In this document: piece by piece, positions 22,431-32,233 of the stretch | How positions within the stretch are numbered: position 1 is the first letter of the stretch | How the letters are laid out: the number at the start of each line of letters is the position of its first letter | Assembly (NCBI GenBank): GCA_013368445.1 | Contig: JAACJO010000019.1 | Location: 620,001-684,000 of the forward strand | Length of the DNA stretch: 64,000 nucleotides | Direction: 5' to 3' | Source: Leucocoprinus leucothites | Taxonomy: Eukaryota > Basidiomycota > Agaricomycetes > Agaricales > Agaricaceae | Program-made: the position numbers and the translations under genes | The notes under the pieces: generated by a model | Database searches by the model: none | What the model was told of the DNA's origin: nothing | Seen by the model: the letters and a program-made list of their open reading frames with translations, nothing else

Positions 22431-23690
22431 ATGGGATCCCTTCTGTCACGGCTTCCTCTTCCAGAGCCTTCGTCGAATACGGCTCGGTCGCAAACTTGTC
22501 CTCCCAAGCGTTCACCAAATACAACCCCGACAAAGCGTTCATCCAATACGTCTCAGCCGCAGTCTCGACCAGCCAAGCAGTCCAATATGTCTCAGACACA
22601 GTCCCGAGCTCCCAATCATTTGTCGAGTGCGACTTCGTCCCAACCTTGTCCTCCAAAGCAGTCGTCAGTTACATCTGCACCACAGTCCCGACCCCCTGAG
22701 CATTCGCCAGGTAATGTACCTCCTGCACCTCCGTTGCAAGTTCGTCCTCCTGAACACTCGTCAGATATATCCCCGTCTCAGGCCTCTCCCCACAAAAACT
22801 CCCCAACCACAATGTCTCAACCGTCAAATGGAAAGACTGTCAACTACACCCTTGACTCGATTGCTCGTCGGAACGCTCAACTAGACAGGGACGAAGAAGA
22901 GTTACACGAATGTGTTGTTGTTACTGAAGGAAACGATCAGAAGATCATGAATTGGATCCACGCGCTTCGCCAAGATGAGAATGAATTAACACAGAGGTCT
23001 ATCACAGACTGTGTTTGTCGCCATGAGCCGAGTTGCCCCAGTACGTGAATTACACTCACTTAATATTCACCTAAATCTTTTTTATATCTCATTTTCCTTG
23101 ACCTTTACCAGACAGCAGGATCTTCCCGTGCTTGAAGAGTTATAGTCGATTCAACACATCCCCTGTCTCTGCGCTCTTGGAGACTCCTAATCATGCTCGA
23201 ATAGAAGAAAGGTTTAAACGCCGAAAGCAGTCTGAGGATGGGACTGATCGACCTCCAGGTTATCAAGAATCCAATCCTTCTAAGCATAATGGTCCTCCTG
23301 GAACATCGACACCAGGTCTATCAACCACATCGTCCTCTGGTTCAAACCTGCAAACAAGTCAATTTGACCTTGAAGGTAGGTGCAGGTACTTGTGAACAAT
23401 TGACTCCGACTTCTGACCAATATTTCTCTGAAAACTTCAAAGGGTGCAGTCATGGGAATACGGCCGTCACTGGTATCATGAAGGGAAATGAGCTTGAGGA
23501 GGCATACAAGGCCGTAGAACGTCGTGCAGACCGTTTGGAGAAATTAAGGAAGGAAACAGATCAGATATACGCTGAACAGAGGAATTGTAAGAAGGAAGGT
23601 GAAGATTGGATGGTACAACTTCGTATTGTGAGGTTTAGGTTTGAACGGCGAGCTGGAGAGTGTACTTGTCGCCGTCAGGGCAATTGTTAG
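22431..23690 (+). CDS. Ser/Pro-rich protein with two C-terminal CxC helical modules (family copy C)
   Basis: Third gene-sized member of the family; unknown function. Exon 1 begins MGSLLSRLPLPEPSS, has the Ser/Pro/Gln-rich repeats, and ends in module 1 (SIARRNAQLDRDEEEL ... NWIHALR ... DCVCRHEPSC). Exon 2 (about 23112-23375) includes PPGYQES. Exon 3 ends with module 2 (AVERRADRLEKLRKE ... WMVQLR ... ECTCRRQGNC) at 23690. Both modules share the RR-to-W spacing of 28 residues and LR at W+4/W+5. The frame is intact. It is followed in the same orientation by a decayed P450, mirroring copy A and the P450 at the left edge. Confidence 0.72.
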
Positions 23691-24285
23691 ATTAGATTGC
23701 TGATAAAGACACCGTGCCGTACGCGTATTCTATCAAAGGAGAGGTAACGGCTAAAAATACAGCGTCGTAGCATGCGATCGGCATCTGTGCCATGACAATA
23801 GACCTGGGAGAACCTTGGAATTGAAAGGGTGGATGATAGCCTTAGCTCGGCTGTGAAACCAGATCATGATAGCCTTGTAAAGCCTGATAACTAGAGAAGT
23901 TGAGAATATGAAGGAAGACGGGTGGAGAACACAAATTTTTGTCCCGCTATCCACTGCTTTGAGGAGGCTTCGCGAAAGGTAGCCTTCGTTCATGTGGACG
24001 GCCATGATTCTCGGGCTTGAACCCTTACTCAACAGAATCTCGTGGGTACGGTCGAGCCGAGATTATCGCAACCAACGGAGCAGTGCTAAAGACTCAAACT
24101 AGCTCGTATACTGTCCTAGTCTGGCTCATTTTATTTCATATACATTAGCGTTGGTGTATAATTGAGCCCCTCTTCAACACCAACGTCAAAAACTCAAAGC
24201 ACCTTCCAGGTTGCCCAGATCAACCATCAAAAGTCCTCTGCATGACAACATCACACTCCGCTAACACCTGCCTGTCACTTCAGGA
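23691..24285. other. Spacer between Ser/Pro copy C and P450 copy 2
   Basis: No gene seen. The 150 bp before the P450 contain GTATAATTG at about 24157, and the segment resembles the matching upstream region of P450 copy 1. Confidence 0.45.
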
Positions 24286-26527
24286 ATGCTTCACTTCGAC
24301 ACTTCCACCGTTCTTGTTGCTTCCTCATCCATCTTGCCTACAGATACCGTTGATGAAGCTCTCTACCACTACCTTCTGGTCCTATGCGATGGCCTATAAT
24401 CGGGAACACCCTAATGATCCCCCTCATCAATGTGGCCCAGTTCTATAAGGATCTTGGCAAGAAGCTTGGTGAGTTTTGTTTGTTCAAATGTTTTATGATT
24501 ATTATTCCTCATTGCTGGTTACAGGGTCGAAAATTATGTACCTTGAAGCACTTGGCCAATCAATTCTGGTCATAAACGATATTATGATCACCCAAGACCT
24601 GCTCAAGAAGCAATCAACAACCTACTCAAATCAGTGAGTTCAGTTACTCATGCCGGGCCCCCCTTCATAAGCTCATCAAAAATGCCAATATAGTCCTGAT
24701 ATCCCCATGCTTGCTGACGTGTGAGTCTCGAGCAATCGCGTTTAGGTTCCGGGTACTAACATTGTCCTACAGAGTTGGTCACAGGACCTTCTTTGCGTTT
24801 ATGCCTTACGGAAATGAGTGGAGAGCCCACCGACGCCTATTTACGCAGCACTTTTCTGAAAAGAACCTCCCGCGCATAGAACAAAAGTCGCTCGAGTTCG
24901 TCCGCAAAGGATTACTGGCCAACTTCTTGGAGTATCCCGAAGATTTCTATCACCACATCCGAAAGTGCGTTCCTCATCCACTTTAGTAACCCAGTCCTCT
25001 GAGATATCAAATCATCCAACAGTTGGATTGGAGGTCTCTCTACGTCTATGACCTACGGCCTCCCTGTTCAACGCCGGAATGATCCTCTCATCCATTTCGC
25101 GGAACACGCATTGGGCGGCTCGGCTGCTGCTGCTTCTCCTGGACGTTTCTGGGTCAATGTCATCCCATGGCTGAAATATGTCCCGGACTGGATGCCAGGT
25201 GCTGGTTTCAAGCGACTGGGCAAATCGATCAGGAAGGAACTCGTACAGCTGAGGGAAGAGCCCTTATCAAGCGGCGCTTCAGATGATAGTGAGTTTGATA
25301 TTTTCGTTAACTTGACGAACAAGAATAGGGGCTGATTTCCTGTAGGATAACGGCAATGCGCCAGTATCGTTTGTATCGGAGAGCCTTGAGAAACTTCGTG
25401 ATCAACCCGACTTTGATCCTCAAGATCGCTATGTTAAACAAACCGCTTAGCAAGTCTTTGGAGGTAATCCTGAATTTCTTGTTAGTTCGCAGTATATTCA
25501 CGTAATGACTCTAAGCCGCTTCTGATACCACTCGTGGTGCTGTTTCAACGCTCATTCTCATGCTCCTTGTTCACCCAGACATCCAATGAAAAGCACAGAA
25601 AGAAATCGACTCTGTAGTTGGACCCGACCGCTTGCCTGATTTTTCAGACATTCCGCATCTCAAATACCTTTACGCGGCCATCAAGGAGTCACTGAGGTGT
25701 GTACCATATCAGCTTGTCTGTTTGGTTTCAATGTTGAATCGTTACTTGTGCACGCAGGTGGAATCCGGTCTTGCCAACATCTGTTCCACGTCTTGCGAGT
25801 GAGGACGATGAGTATATGGGATACTTTATTCCCAAAGGTACTGTCGTCATGTCGAACATTTAGTATGTGTCCGGGTGTTTGAGATTTCTGTCGAGAAACA
25901 AAAACTTAGTTTTTATCTTCAGCGCCATCCTACACGATGAAGAGAACTTCCCAGATCCCGGAAAATTCGATCCCGAGAGATTCCTCAAGGACGGTATTCT
26001 CCGTGACGACGTAATCGATCCCGAAAGTGTCGCCACATTTGGTTTTGGTCGCAGGTTCGTTTTAATTGTCAATCATGGATAACCTACCAGAAGGTGCTTA
26101 CCTTGCCCTGCCGGTAGGATCTGTCCAGGTTCGCATATTGCACTGGTAAACCTTTATATTGCTGCTGCTTCCATCTTACATCTCTTCGACTTGCTGCCTC
26201 CCCTCGGCGCAGATGGAAGGCCTATTGAACCGAAAGCGATATTTTCATCTGATTCTGGCGGGTTGTGAGTGGTGGTTGTTCCTGTGACCTGGTACCGATT
26301 TGCTAATGTATACCCTTGATTCTAGTGAGCCGCCGAAGTTTGATTGTAGAATCATTCCTCGAAAGGGGAAGGACGTGCATGCGCTGCTGAAGGAGTACAT
26401 GGGAACTGAACCCGTGGGATTGGGTCGCGGATTGAGGGTCGGAGACGATTTCGTGGTTTTTGTTAGCACTTCTGCTATCTCTAGCAAGATTTCGTACCAA
26501 ATGATGAATCTTGATTCTCGACAATGA
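24286..26527 (+). pseudogene. Cytochrome P450 pseudogene (copy 2)
   Basis: Inverted duplicate of the P450 at 1-1918. Conserved blocks remain: MRWPIIGNTLMIPL, FFAFMPYGNEWRAHRR, TSMTYGLPVQRRNDPL, SVVGPDRLPDFSDIPHL, FGFGRR and the ICPGSHIA region. The gene is broken in several ways. About 10 bp are lost in the N-terminal exon near 24320-24330. One base is inserted at about 25261-25267 (CCCTTATC versus CCCTATC). A TAG replaces a Glu codon at 25448-25450 (QTA-stop-QVFGG), and a TGA replaces an Arg codon at 25587-25589 (HPDIQ-stop-KAQ). The C-terminal exon (EPPKFDCRIIPRKGKDVHALLKEYM) runs on to a stop at 26527. Introns are retained, so it arose by DNA duplication. Confidence 0.92.
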
Positions 26528-27046
26528 ACAGCGTGATCATTGTCAAGAAGGCAACTCCCCTCATCTTCATCGATTAGCATATCATTTACTCTCACAGCTT
26601 TCTGCTCGGCATGGAACTTACCCGGAACAATCAAAGTGGTTCTTGACATTCATCCACTCCCACACCATTTCCTGCAGTATTTAAGGGACAAGTTCGTCAA
26701 AGCGCTCTTCCGATCAAGAACCACTAGGCAGACTACGTTCCTCTTGACCTAACGTCCTGCTCAACATGTCCGAAGTATACTCCCACTCCATAAACCTGTG
26801 AGTTAATGCAATGGATGCAAGCTTGCCTCTTCAATAAAGCAAAGAAGAGCTGATATTTCATAAGTAACTTTGATCCCACCTCATTTCGCAGGAAGTATTT
26901 CCGACACGACGAGCACGACAGAACCACCGGAGATAAAAAGGGAAAAATTCGAGTTGTAGTTCGGCACTTTTTTCCGCAACCACAATTGTCAATTTGGCGA
27001 CATGACTACCAAGGTAATCGAACAGCTATGATGTGTTGATTTTACC
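26528..27046. other. Spacer before the NACHT gene
   Basis: No gene seen. A possible tiny first exon lies at 27004 (ATGACTACCAAG) with a donor-like GTAATC immediately after and an acceptor-like TTGAAG at about 27049; this would add a few residues to the next gene. Confidence 0.4.
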
Positions 27047-28630
27047 TTGAAGTTCTCAATACTGCCTAAAGTTCTCTCCGCGCTTGAACAAACAATGATG
27101 CCTGGGATCTCAGTTTCTTCTCTTCTGCCAGTCCTCTCGGCTTGTTTCCCCGGGACACGCGTAGCCCTCAGTAACGAAATCCTCAGCTGGTTTACGTCCG
27201 ACAATGATTCCCGTGCTTCAGACATTTTGTGGTTGTCTGGCGCTGCAGGGAGTGGTAAAAGCACCCTTGCATGGACAATACTTGAGCGTGCCAAAGAGTT
27301 CCAGATGCCCTACGCCGCAATTTTCGTACGAACAGAAACTAGTGGTTGTAATCCTCGATCGCTTCTTATTGCAATTGCCCACCAACTTGCTCTGGAAGAT
27401 GTGGAGTACCGTCAAGGAATCATACGACAAGTGAAGAAATATTATCATCTTTTCGTGAGCGACGACATAAGAGATACGTTCACTGCCTTGTTCATCCTTC
27501 CATTCGAGGAGACTCGTCGAGCCGATTGTTTGGTTGTATTGGATGGCTTGAATAGTACATATCACATCAGCCTTGTTCGACTTCTTACTTCCCTCCTTCC
27601 CGCTGCCCACCAATCTCGTCGCTTCCTCTGGTTCATTGCAACCCAACCGGAGCCAAAATTTACGAAGCTCCTGGACAACCCAGAAAGAGCTGTTGTCAGG
27701 ATGACTATGCCAGGGAAAGATGAGACATACCGGGACGTTGAGCTATACCTCCGTTCTTGTTTTCAGGAAATGAAAAATAGTTACCCCGTTCGGGCAACGC
27801 ATCCCAACTACACTCAATGGCCAACTTCAGGGGAATTTTCCAGAATTTTACAGGCAACCGCTGGCATATTCTCCTATACAGAGGCGTTTGTTACATATCT
27901 ACGCAATCCCTCCATCGCCAATCTTATTGCCCGGCTACAGTGTCTTATTAGGTTCATTGATAAGCCCTATGATCCCACAAATCTCGAAGAGGAACGAATT
28001 TTCGGCCTATGGGATTCCCAATATCGTACGCTCGTCGAAGATATCCCGGTCGAACTCTGGAAATACGCCTTGTCCATTCTGGCAATTTCCGATACTACCT
28101 ACTCCTTGACACCATTCGAACTTTCCATCTTCCTTAAGCTACCTCAGGAAACTATCAATTCTATTCTAGATAGACTATACAGTGTACTCTACCCCTCTTA
28201 TACGTCCGACAACAGTCGAAACCCCGTCCAGTTGGCGCATAAGCCACTCATCGGTTTTCTCAAGAATACTTTTCGGTCCGGTTGTCCATCATTCAGAAAG
28301 GAGCTTATATATGAAGACATCACGATCGCGTGCCACTCCTTCCTAGCCTGTAGAAAAGAGTACCACTCTTCTCACCCGCTATTAACAGCTCTCACTCCAA
28401 ACACAGTCTGCCCAATTGACTACCGCGAAGCAGAGCACAATATAGCTATTTTTTGCGCTATGCACTTCTGGGAACTGGCTATTTCTAATGTTGACCTGGC
28501 CAACCCGCCTTCAAAGACTTTTGATTGTGCCTGCTTTCGGCATCTTAGTGGTTGGATCCCGGTCTTGCCTTTCCTTCGTTTTCTTTTTTGGTACAAAACA
28601 TATACAAGACCCGTGAGTGTTTTGTCCTAG
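27047..28630 (+). CDS. NACHT-domain P-loop NTPase (NLR-like), truncated
   Basis: STAND-class ATPase of the kind involved in fungal non-self recognition and heterokaryon incompatibility; the specific role is unknown. The 527-residue frame starts with a family-typical linker (CFPGTRVALSNEILSWF). It has the Walker A motif GAAGSGKST at residues 65-73 and a Walker-B-like strand CLVVLDGLNS at 161-170, where the usual acidic LDALDE pattern has lost its trailing acids. FLWFIATQPEP (sensor region) and a helical extension with IPVELWKYALSILAI and ILDRLYSVLYPS follow. No N-terminal effector domain and no WD40, ankyrin or TPR repeats are present. The frame stops at 28630 right after a possible splice donor (CCC-GTGAGT at about 28609), so a further exon may exist, although no convincing one is seen downstream. 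Confidence 0.82.
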   Translation: MKFSILPKVLSALEQTMMPGISVSSLLPVLSACFPGTRVALSNEILSWFTSDNDSRASDILWLSGAAGSGKSTLAWTILERAKEFQMPYAAIFVRTETSGCNPRSLLIAIAHQLALEDVEYRQGIIRQVKKYYHLFVSDDIRDTFTALFILPFEETRRADCLVVLDGLNSTYHISLVRLLTSLLPAAHQSRRFLWFIATQPEPKFTKLLDNPERAVVRMTMPGKDETYRDVELYLRSCFQEMKNSYPVRATHPNYTQWPTSGEFSRILQATAGIFSYTEAFVTYLRNPSIANLIARLQCLIRFIDKPYDPTNLEEERIFGLWDSQYRTLVEDIPVELWKYALSILAISDTTYSLTPFELSIFLKLPQETINSILDRLYSVLYPSYTSDNSRNPVQLAHKPLIGFLKNTFRSGCPSFRKELIYEDITIACHSFLACRKEYHSSHPLLTALTPNTVCPIDYREAEHNIAIFCAMHFWELAISNVDLANPPSKTFDCACFRHLSGWIPVLPFLRFLFWYKTYTRPVSVLS

Positions 28631-29685
28631 ACACAGCAGATGGGCTCAACCTTACACTGCCCCTTGAGGCTCGGATGCGCACAGCGCCAATGTCAGAGAC
28701 TGACCAGCATCTGCTTGATGCTTTTGCCGGGGTTGCGCTGCCTGTAGTGAGTCCATATAAGAACACAAAGCTTGAGTTGTTCCGAAAATTCTGATGGCTG
28801 AGTTTAGGAATTCGATGGTTTGGAGCCGCCGGACAAAGTAGACCTTAAGGAGGTTCCAAGGTTTGTGCTTCTAGGTGGTGGGTGGGAGTCTGTGGTGGTT
28901 GCGATTATAACTGAGGATGCGGTTACCCTCTATACAAAAGAAGATCTCATGCGAGAATAGTCCTGCTTTATTCTTGAATCCTCCTTGTGAAGCTCTCAGA
29001 AATCGTGTATGTAGGTATATGTATATTCCTGTACTTCCCAAATCGTTATCTTTGTACGTACATAAAAGCTGGCATCGGTCCACATATATTATCACCGGAG
29101 ACTTTCTACGCTGCGACTAGGTTTCAAGTATTCCCCGAGATATTCGATTCAGTGATTTTACTTCGACTTGAGGTTTTAGTATGTGAGGGGTACCGTTGCG
29201 CTTGATCCGATAGCCAGGTAAAGTTTTCCTCGCTTTAATTTCCAGATGGTTCTCTATAGAACCAGGCTGTGGATCTACTAAAAAATAGTCTCAAGAAGGC
29301 AACGAGAATGCTTGAACGTGAAGCACCTGGGATCTCGTCATGGGCTAGCCAGTGGCACAGAATTTGGATCATAGGCGTTTTTAAACTCCGAACTTCGTCA
29401 TACTGGAAGCCAAGAAGCGCTCTCCACCAACCACGTTGAACCATAAATATTTAAATCCTCAATCCAAGCCACACTATTTTGTTTCTATCTTTCCGGTGTG
29501 CTGCGGGGTACTCTGGAGTGCCCAGCTTTTGCAGATGGCTACATCCTCGACTCTGTTGGAATTTAACACATGGTAGGTTCTGTCACGGGATTCTACGAAC
29601 CATTGCTAATCTACTGATGATTACAGCCTGGGTTGGTGATACCAGACCTCGTCCTAGACTTTAACGTATAACTGGGGTTGTTGAA
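28631..29685. other. Region downstream of the NACHT gene
   Basis: An open stretch at about 28.61-28.79 kb in another frame (VLDTADGLNLTLPLEARMRTAP) may be a diverged remnant of NACHT downstream sequence. Otherwise no gene. The last part is upstream of the dehydrogenase. Confidence 0.35.
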
Positions 29686-30995
29686 ATGTCCCAATCACTG
29701 CGCTTGAACCGAAGTCAAAACTCATCCGCTTTTTGGTCCTCTTTCGACATAGCGAATCAGAGCGCATCATTCGCCGATGATTTGCACCCTGTGCTACAAC
29801 CTGGTCGTGTCGCTGTCGTAACAGGCGCCGGTCATGGGATAGGGAAGGCTGCTGCGAAGGAATTCGCGAGGTGAGCGTCTTCTCCGTTTGCACAGAGAGA
29901 GATTATCTCTTATTGATGTCCTGGCGGGCGATTCAGACTTGGATTGAAAGTTGCCATAACAGACGTTAACGAGGAACGATTGAACAACGTTGGGCAAGAG
30001 CTCAAGGAAATGATTAGCGAGCAAAATGTGCTCGTTGTGCCGACAGACGTATCTCAGCTGGAGCAAGTCGTAACGTTTAAAGATAGGATCTATGATACTT
30101 GGGGTGAGGTAAGTCTTGCTCGCAGCTGCTTGACGCGAATGATTGCCTAATAGATACGCGAACAAGGTCGGCCTCTTGATGAATAACGCAGGCATTCGGT
30201 TAAGGACAGCTGCATGGGACCCGGATGGACCTGAGAGTTGGCGAAAGGTGTTTAGTGTGAATGTTCTTGGGTACGTATACCCGATTCACGAGTCGGTATA
30301 TATACTAAGTTTCCTTACAGGATGATCAATGTTCAGCACACTTTCGTGCCTGTGAGCATCGCTGCACCTCCCGTCATTGAGTTGGTTGTAATGAGAGAAG
30401 TATATAGTCGATGATTCATCAGGAGAACCCGTCAATAATCATCAACTCTGGGTCAAAACGTGGTATCACCAACCCTCCGTACGTCCCATAATATCAAATA
30501 TCCAAACTCTACGCTAAAACGTAGCCAAGAGGAGATGTGCTTTATAGTGCATCAAAGGCAGCTGCAAAATCGCTGACAGAAAGTCTTGCTTACGAGCTGC
30601 GCGAACTTCCAGGCTGCAACGTCACAGCTCATCTTTTCGCGTAAGTGTACTCGTACTCCTCATACATATCACAAACATTCATCGTCTATTTCATCAGTGC
30701 TGGTAACACCTGGACTGGATTAACAGGTGACGATGGTACGGGCACCAAGACAAAACCCGAAGCTGCATGGACGCCTGAACAGACTGTCCTGTTCATGTTG
30801 GATCGAGTTCGTCAAGGCGACTTTTACATCCTCGTACCAGACAATGAAACGCCGAAGGAGGTGGATCAGTTGCGGATCATGTGGAGTGCTGGAGATGCTG
30901 CGGAGGGCCGACCGGCGTTGAGTCGATGGCATAAGGATTATAAGCCGTTGTTTGAGGAGTTTATGAGAGAGGGAATGGAGGCGTTGGCAGAATGA
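29686..30995 (+). CDS. Short-chain dehydrogenase/reductase
   Basis: NAD(P)-dependent oxidoreductase of the classical SDR fold; substrate unknown. About seven exons. The product shows the cofactor-binding VVTGAGHGIGKAAA, an acidic strand end (ITDVNEERL) suggesting preference for NAD over NADP, the DVS motif, NNAGIR, the catalytic Ser region IINSGSKRG, and the catalytic YSASKAAAKS. It then has a long C-terminal region (AGNTWTGLTG ... WTPEQTVLFMLDRV) ending KDYKPLFEEFMREGMEALAE. Introns of about 50-60 bp fit throughout and no frame break is seen. A leading 35-residue extension precedes the Rossmann core. It lies in the same orientation as the acetyltransferase that follows. Confidence 0.88.
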
Positions 30996-31537
30996 GATTC
31001 GCTGCTGGTATGTTCAGAGGGCAGCCCAAATCAATACTCATTTATTCGTATAACAGTTAGCTCACTTGGAGAATGAGTAGCTCATCGATACATCAGTGAA
31101 CAGAGAAACTAATGCCATCTGGCTGAATTTGAAGCACTCAGTCGGTGGCGAAAGTAGCCCACCCTGGCCTCGGCTAAAAACGGGATAGATGATGTCATTT
31201 ATCATTTTAGGCGGGAATGTTAATCAAATTTTACACATGGCCATTAGTTGCCCACCCGCTGTCCGCTCAACTTCCAACTCAATTTCCGGCGTTTTTTTCA
31301 GCCAGCCTTTTATCAGTGCCGAAATGGACTATTTATTCGTTATCTACGGCAATCACATTGCAAAGGGACGGGCCTACTGATTCAAGAAAGCAACTCATCA
31401 ATCTACCAATTGGCAAGCGCCTTGAGGCCAAGGCGAGCCCAAGCCGCCGAAACCGAAAACCAGATGTTTACCACTTACATCCCAATCGCTACAGCTTATC
31501 GTTGACATTCGCTAAAACACATCCCTTTCAATCACAT
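30996..31537. other. Spacer between dehydrogenase and acetyltransferase genes
   Basis: No separate gene. An open frame in line with the acetyltransferase extends back to 31217, but its composition is non-homologous, so this is taken as 5' leader. Confidence 0.45.
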
Positions 31538-32233
31538 ATGGCTCAAGCGGATACAACTATCCCCAACTCATCCATGACAAAACTGTCGCTCCAAACACGC
31601 AGAGTTTCCCTCGGCGACCTACCTTCCCTTCCTCCAATTTTCAATCATACGATCGCAAACAGCGTTGTCTCATTCCGTCTCGAACCCATCTGCATCGACT
31701 TTTTTGAAGATATTTTGAACGCGACCTATGCACATGATCTTCCGTTCTTCGTCGCTACTACACACGCCCCACCCGCATCTTCTGACGTCGAGGACGATGG
31801 TGTCGCTGCTGTCGAGAAAGTGATAGGTTACGCGTATGCGATGCCTTGGCGCCCCAGCTATCGCGCCTACAGGCATACTGTCGAGATATCGATTTATATC
31901 GGTCCAGAATATCACTCTGTCGGTGCTGGATCGGCGCTCATGGATGCTTTGATGGCTGCTTTACGGATGACTCGGGTTCGCGACCCGACTAACCCCGAAG
32001 CCTCAACTGGAGGTGAAGGAGAAATAGAGGATCTGATGGAAAAACCGGATGGGACTGGAAGGATTAGAGAGGTTTTGTCGATTATGTCTTTGGATACGGA
32101 GGGGAGGGATGGTGGATATGGGCTAGTGAATTTCTATAATAAGTGGGGATTCGAGCAGATTGGGCAGATGAAGAGGGTCGGGTATAAGTTTGGGAGGTGG
32201 ATTGATGTGTTAATTTTGCAGGTATCGTTGTGA
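31538..32233 (+). CDS. GNAT-family N-acetyltransferase, phosphinothricin-acetyltransferase-like
   Basis: Acetyl-CoA-dependent acetyltransferase of the PAT-like branch of GNAT; the natural substrate is unknown. Single exon, 231 residues from the ATG at 31538. Seen: an N-terminal strand TRRVSLGDLPSLPPIFNHTI, VIGYAYAMPWRPSYRAYRHTVEISIYI (strands with the PAT-type pattern), the acetyl-CoA pyrophosphate loop HSVGAGSALMDALM, and the C-terminal GLVNFYNKWGFEQIGQMKRVGYKFGRWIDV. An acidic insert (GGEGEIEDLMEKPDGTG) sits between the acetyl-CoA motif and the last strands. Start chosen just before the conserved fold; the same frame is open back to 31217. Confidence 0.85.
   Translation: MAQADTTIPNSSMTKLSLQTRRVSLGDLPSLPPIFNHTIANSVVSFRLEPICIDFFEDILNATYAHDLPFFVATTHAPPASSDVEDDGVAAVEKVIGYAYAMPWRPSYRAYRHTVEISIYIGPEYHSVGAGSALMDALMAALRMTRVRDPTNPEASTGGEGEIEDLMEKPDGTGRIREVLSIMSLDTEGRDGGYGLVNFYNKWGFEQIGQMKRVGYKFGRWIDVLILQVSL

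Larger units (their letters stand above)
16549..26527. repeat. Right arm of large imperfect inverted duplication
   Basis: Small membrane-protein gene (-), NAT10 fragment (+), Ser/Pro copy B (+), transporter fragments (+), Ser/Pro copy C (+), P450 pseudogene (+). The order mirrors 1-6.9 kb. The arms flank the FunK1 gene and the intact NAT10 gene. Confidence 0.7.

Noticed and set aside
31217..31537. Upstream extension of the acetyltransferase frame
   Set aside because: The frame is open but lies before the conserved fold and its composition is unlike coding sequence; ATG 31538 is preferred.
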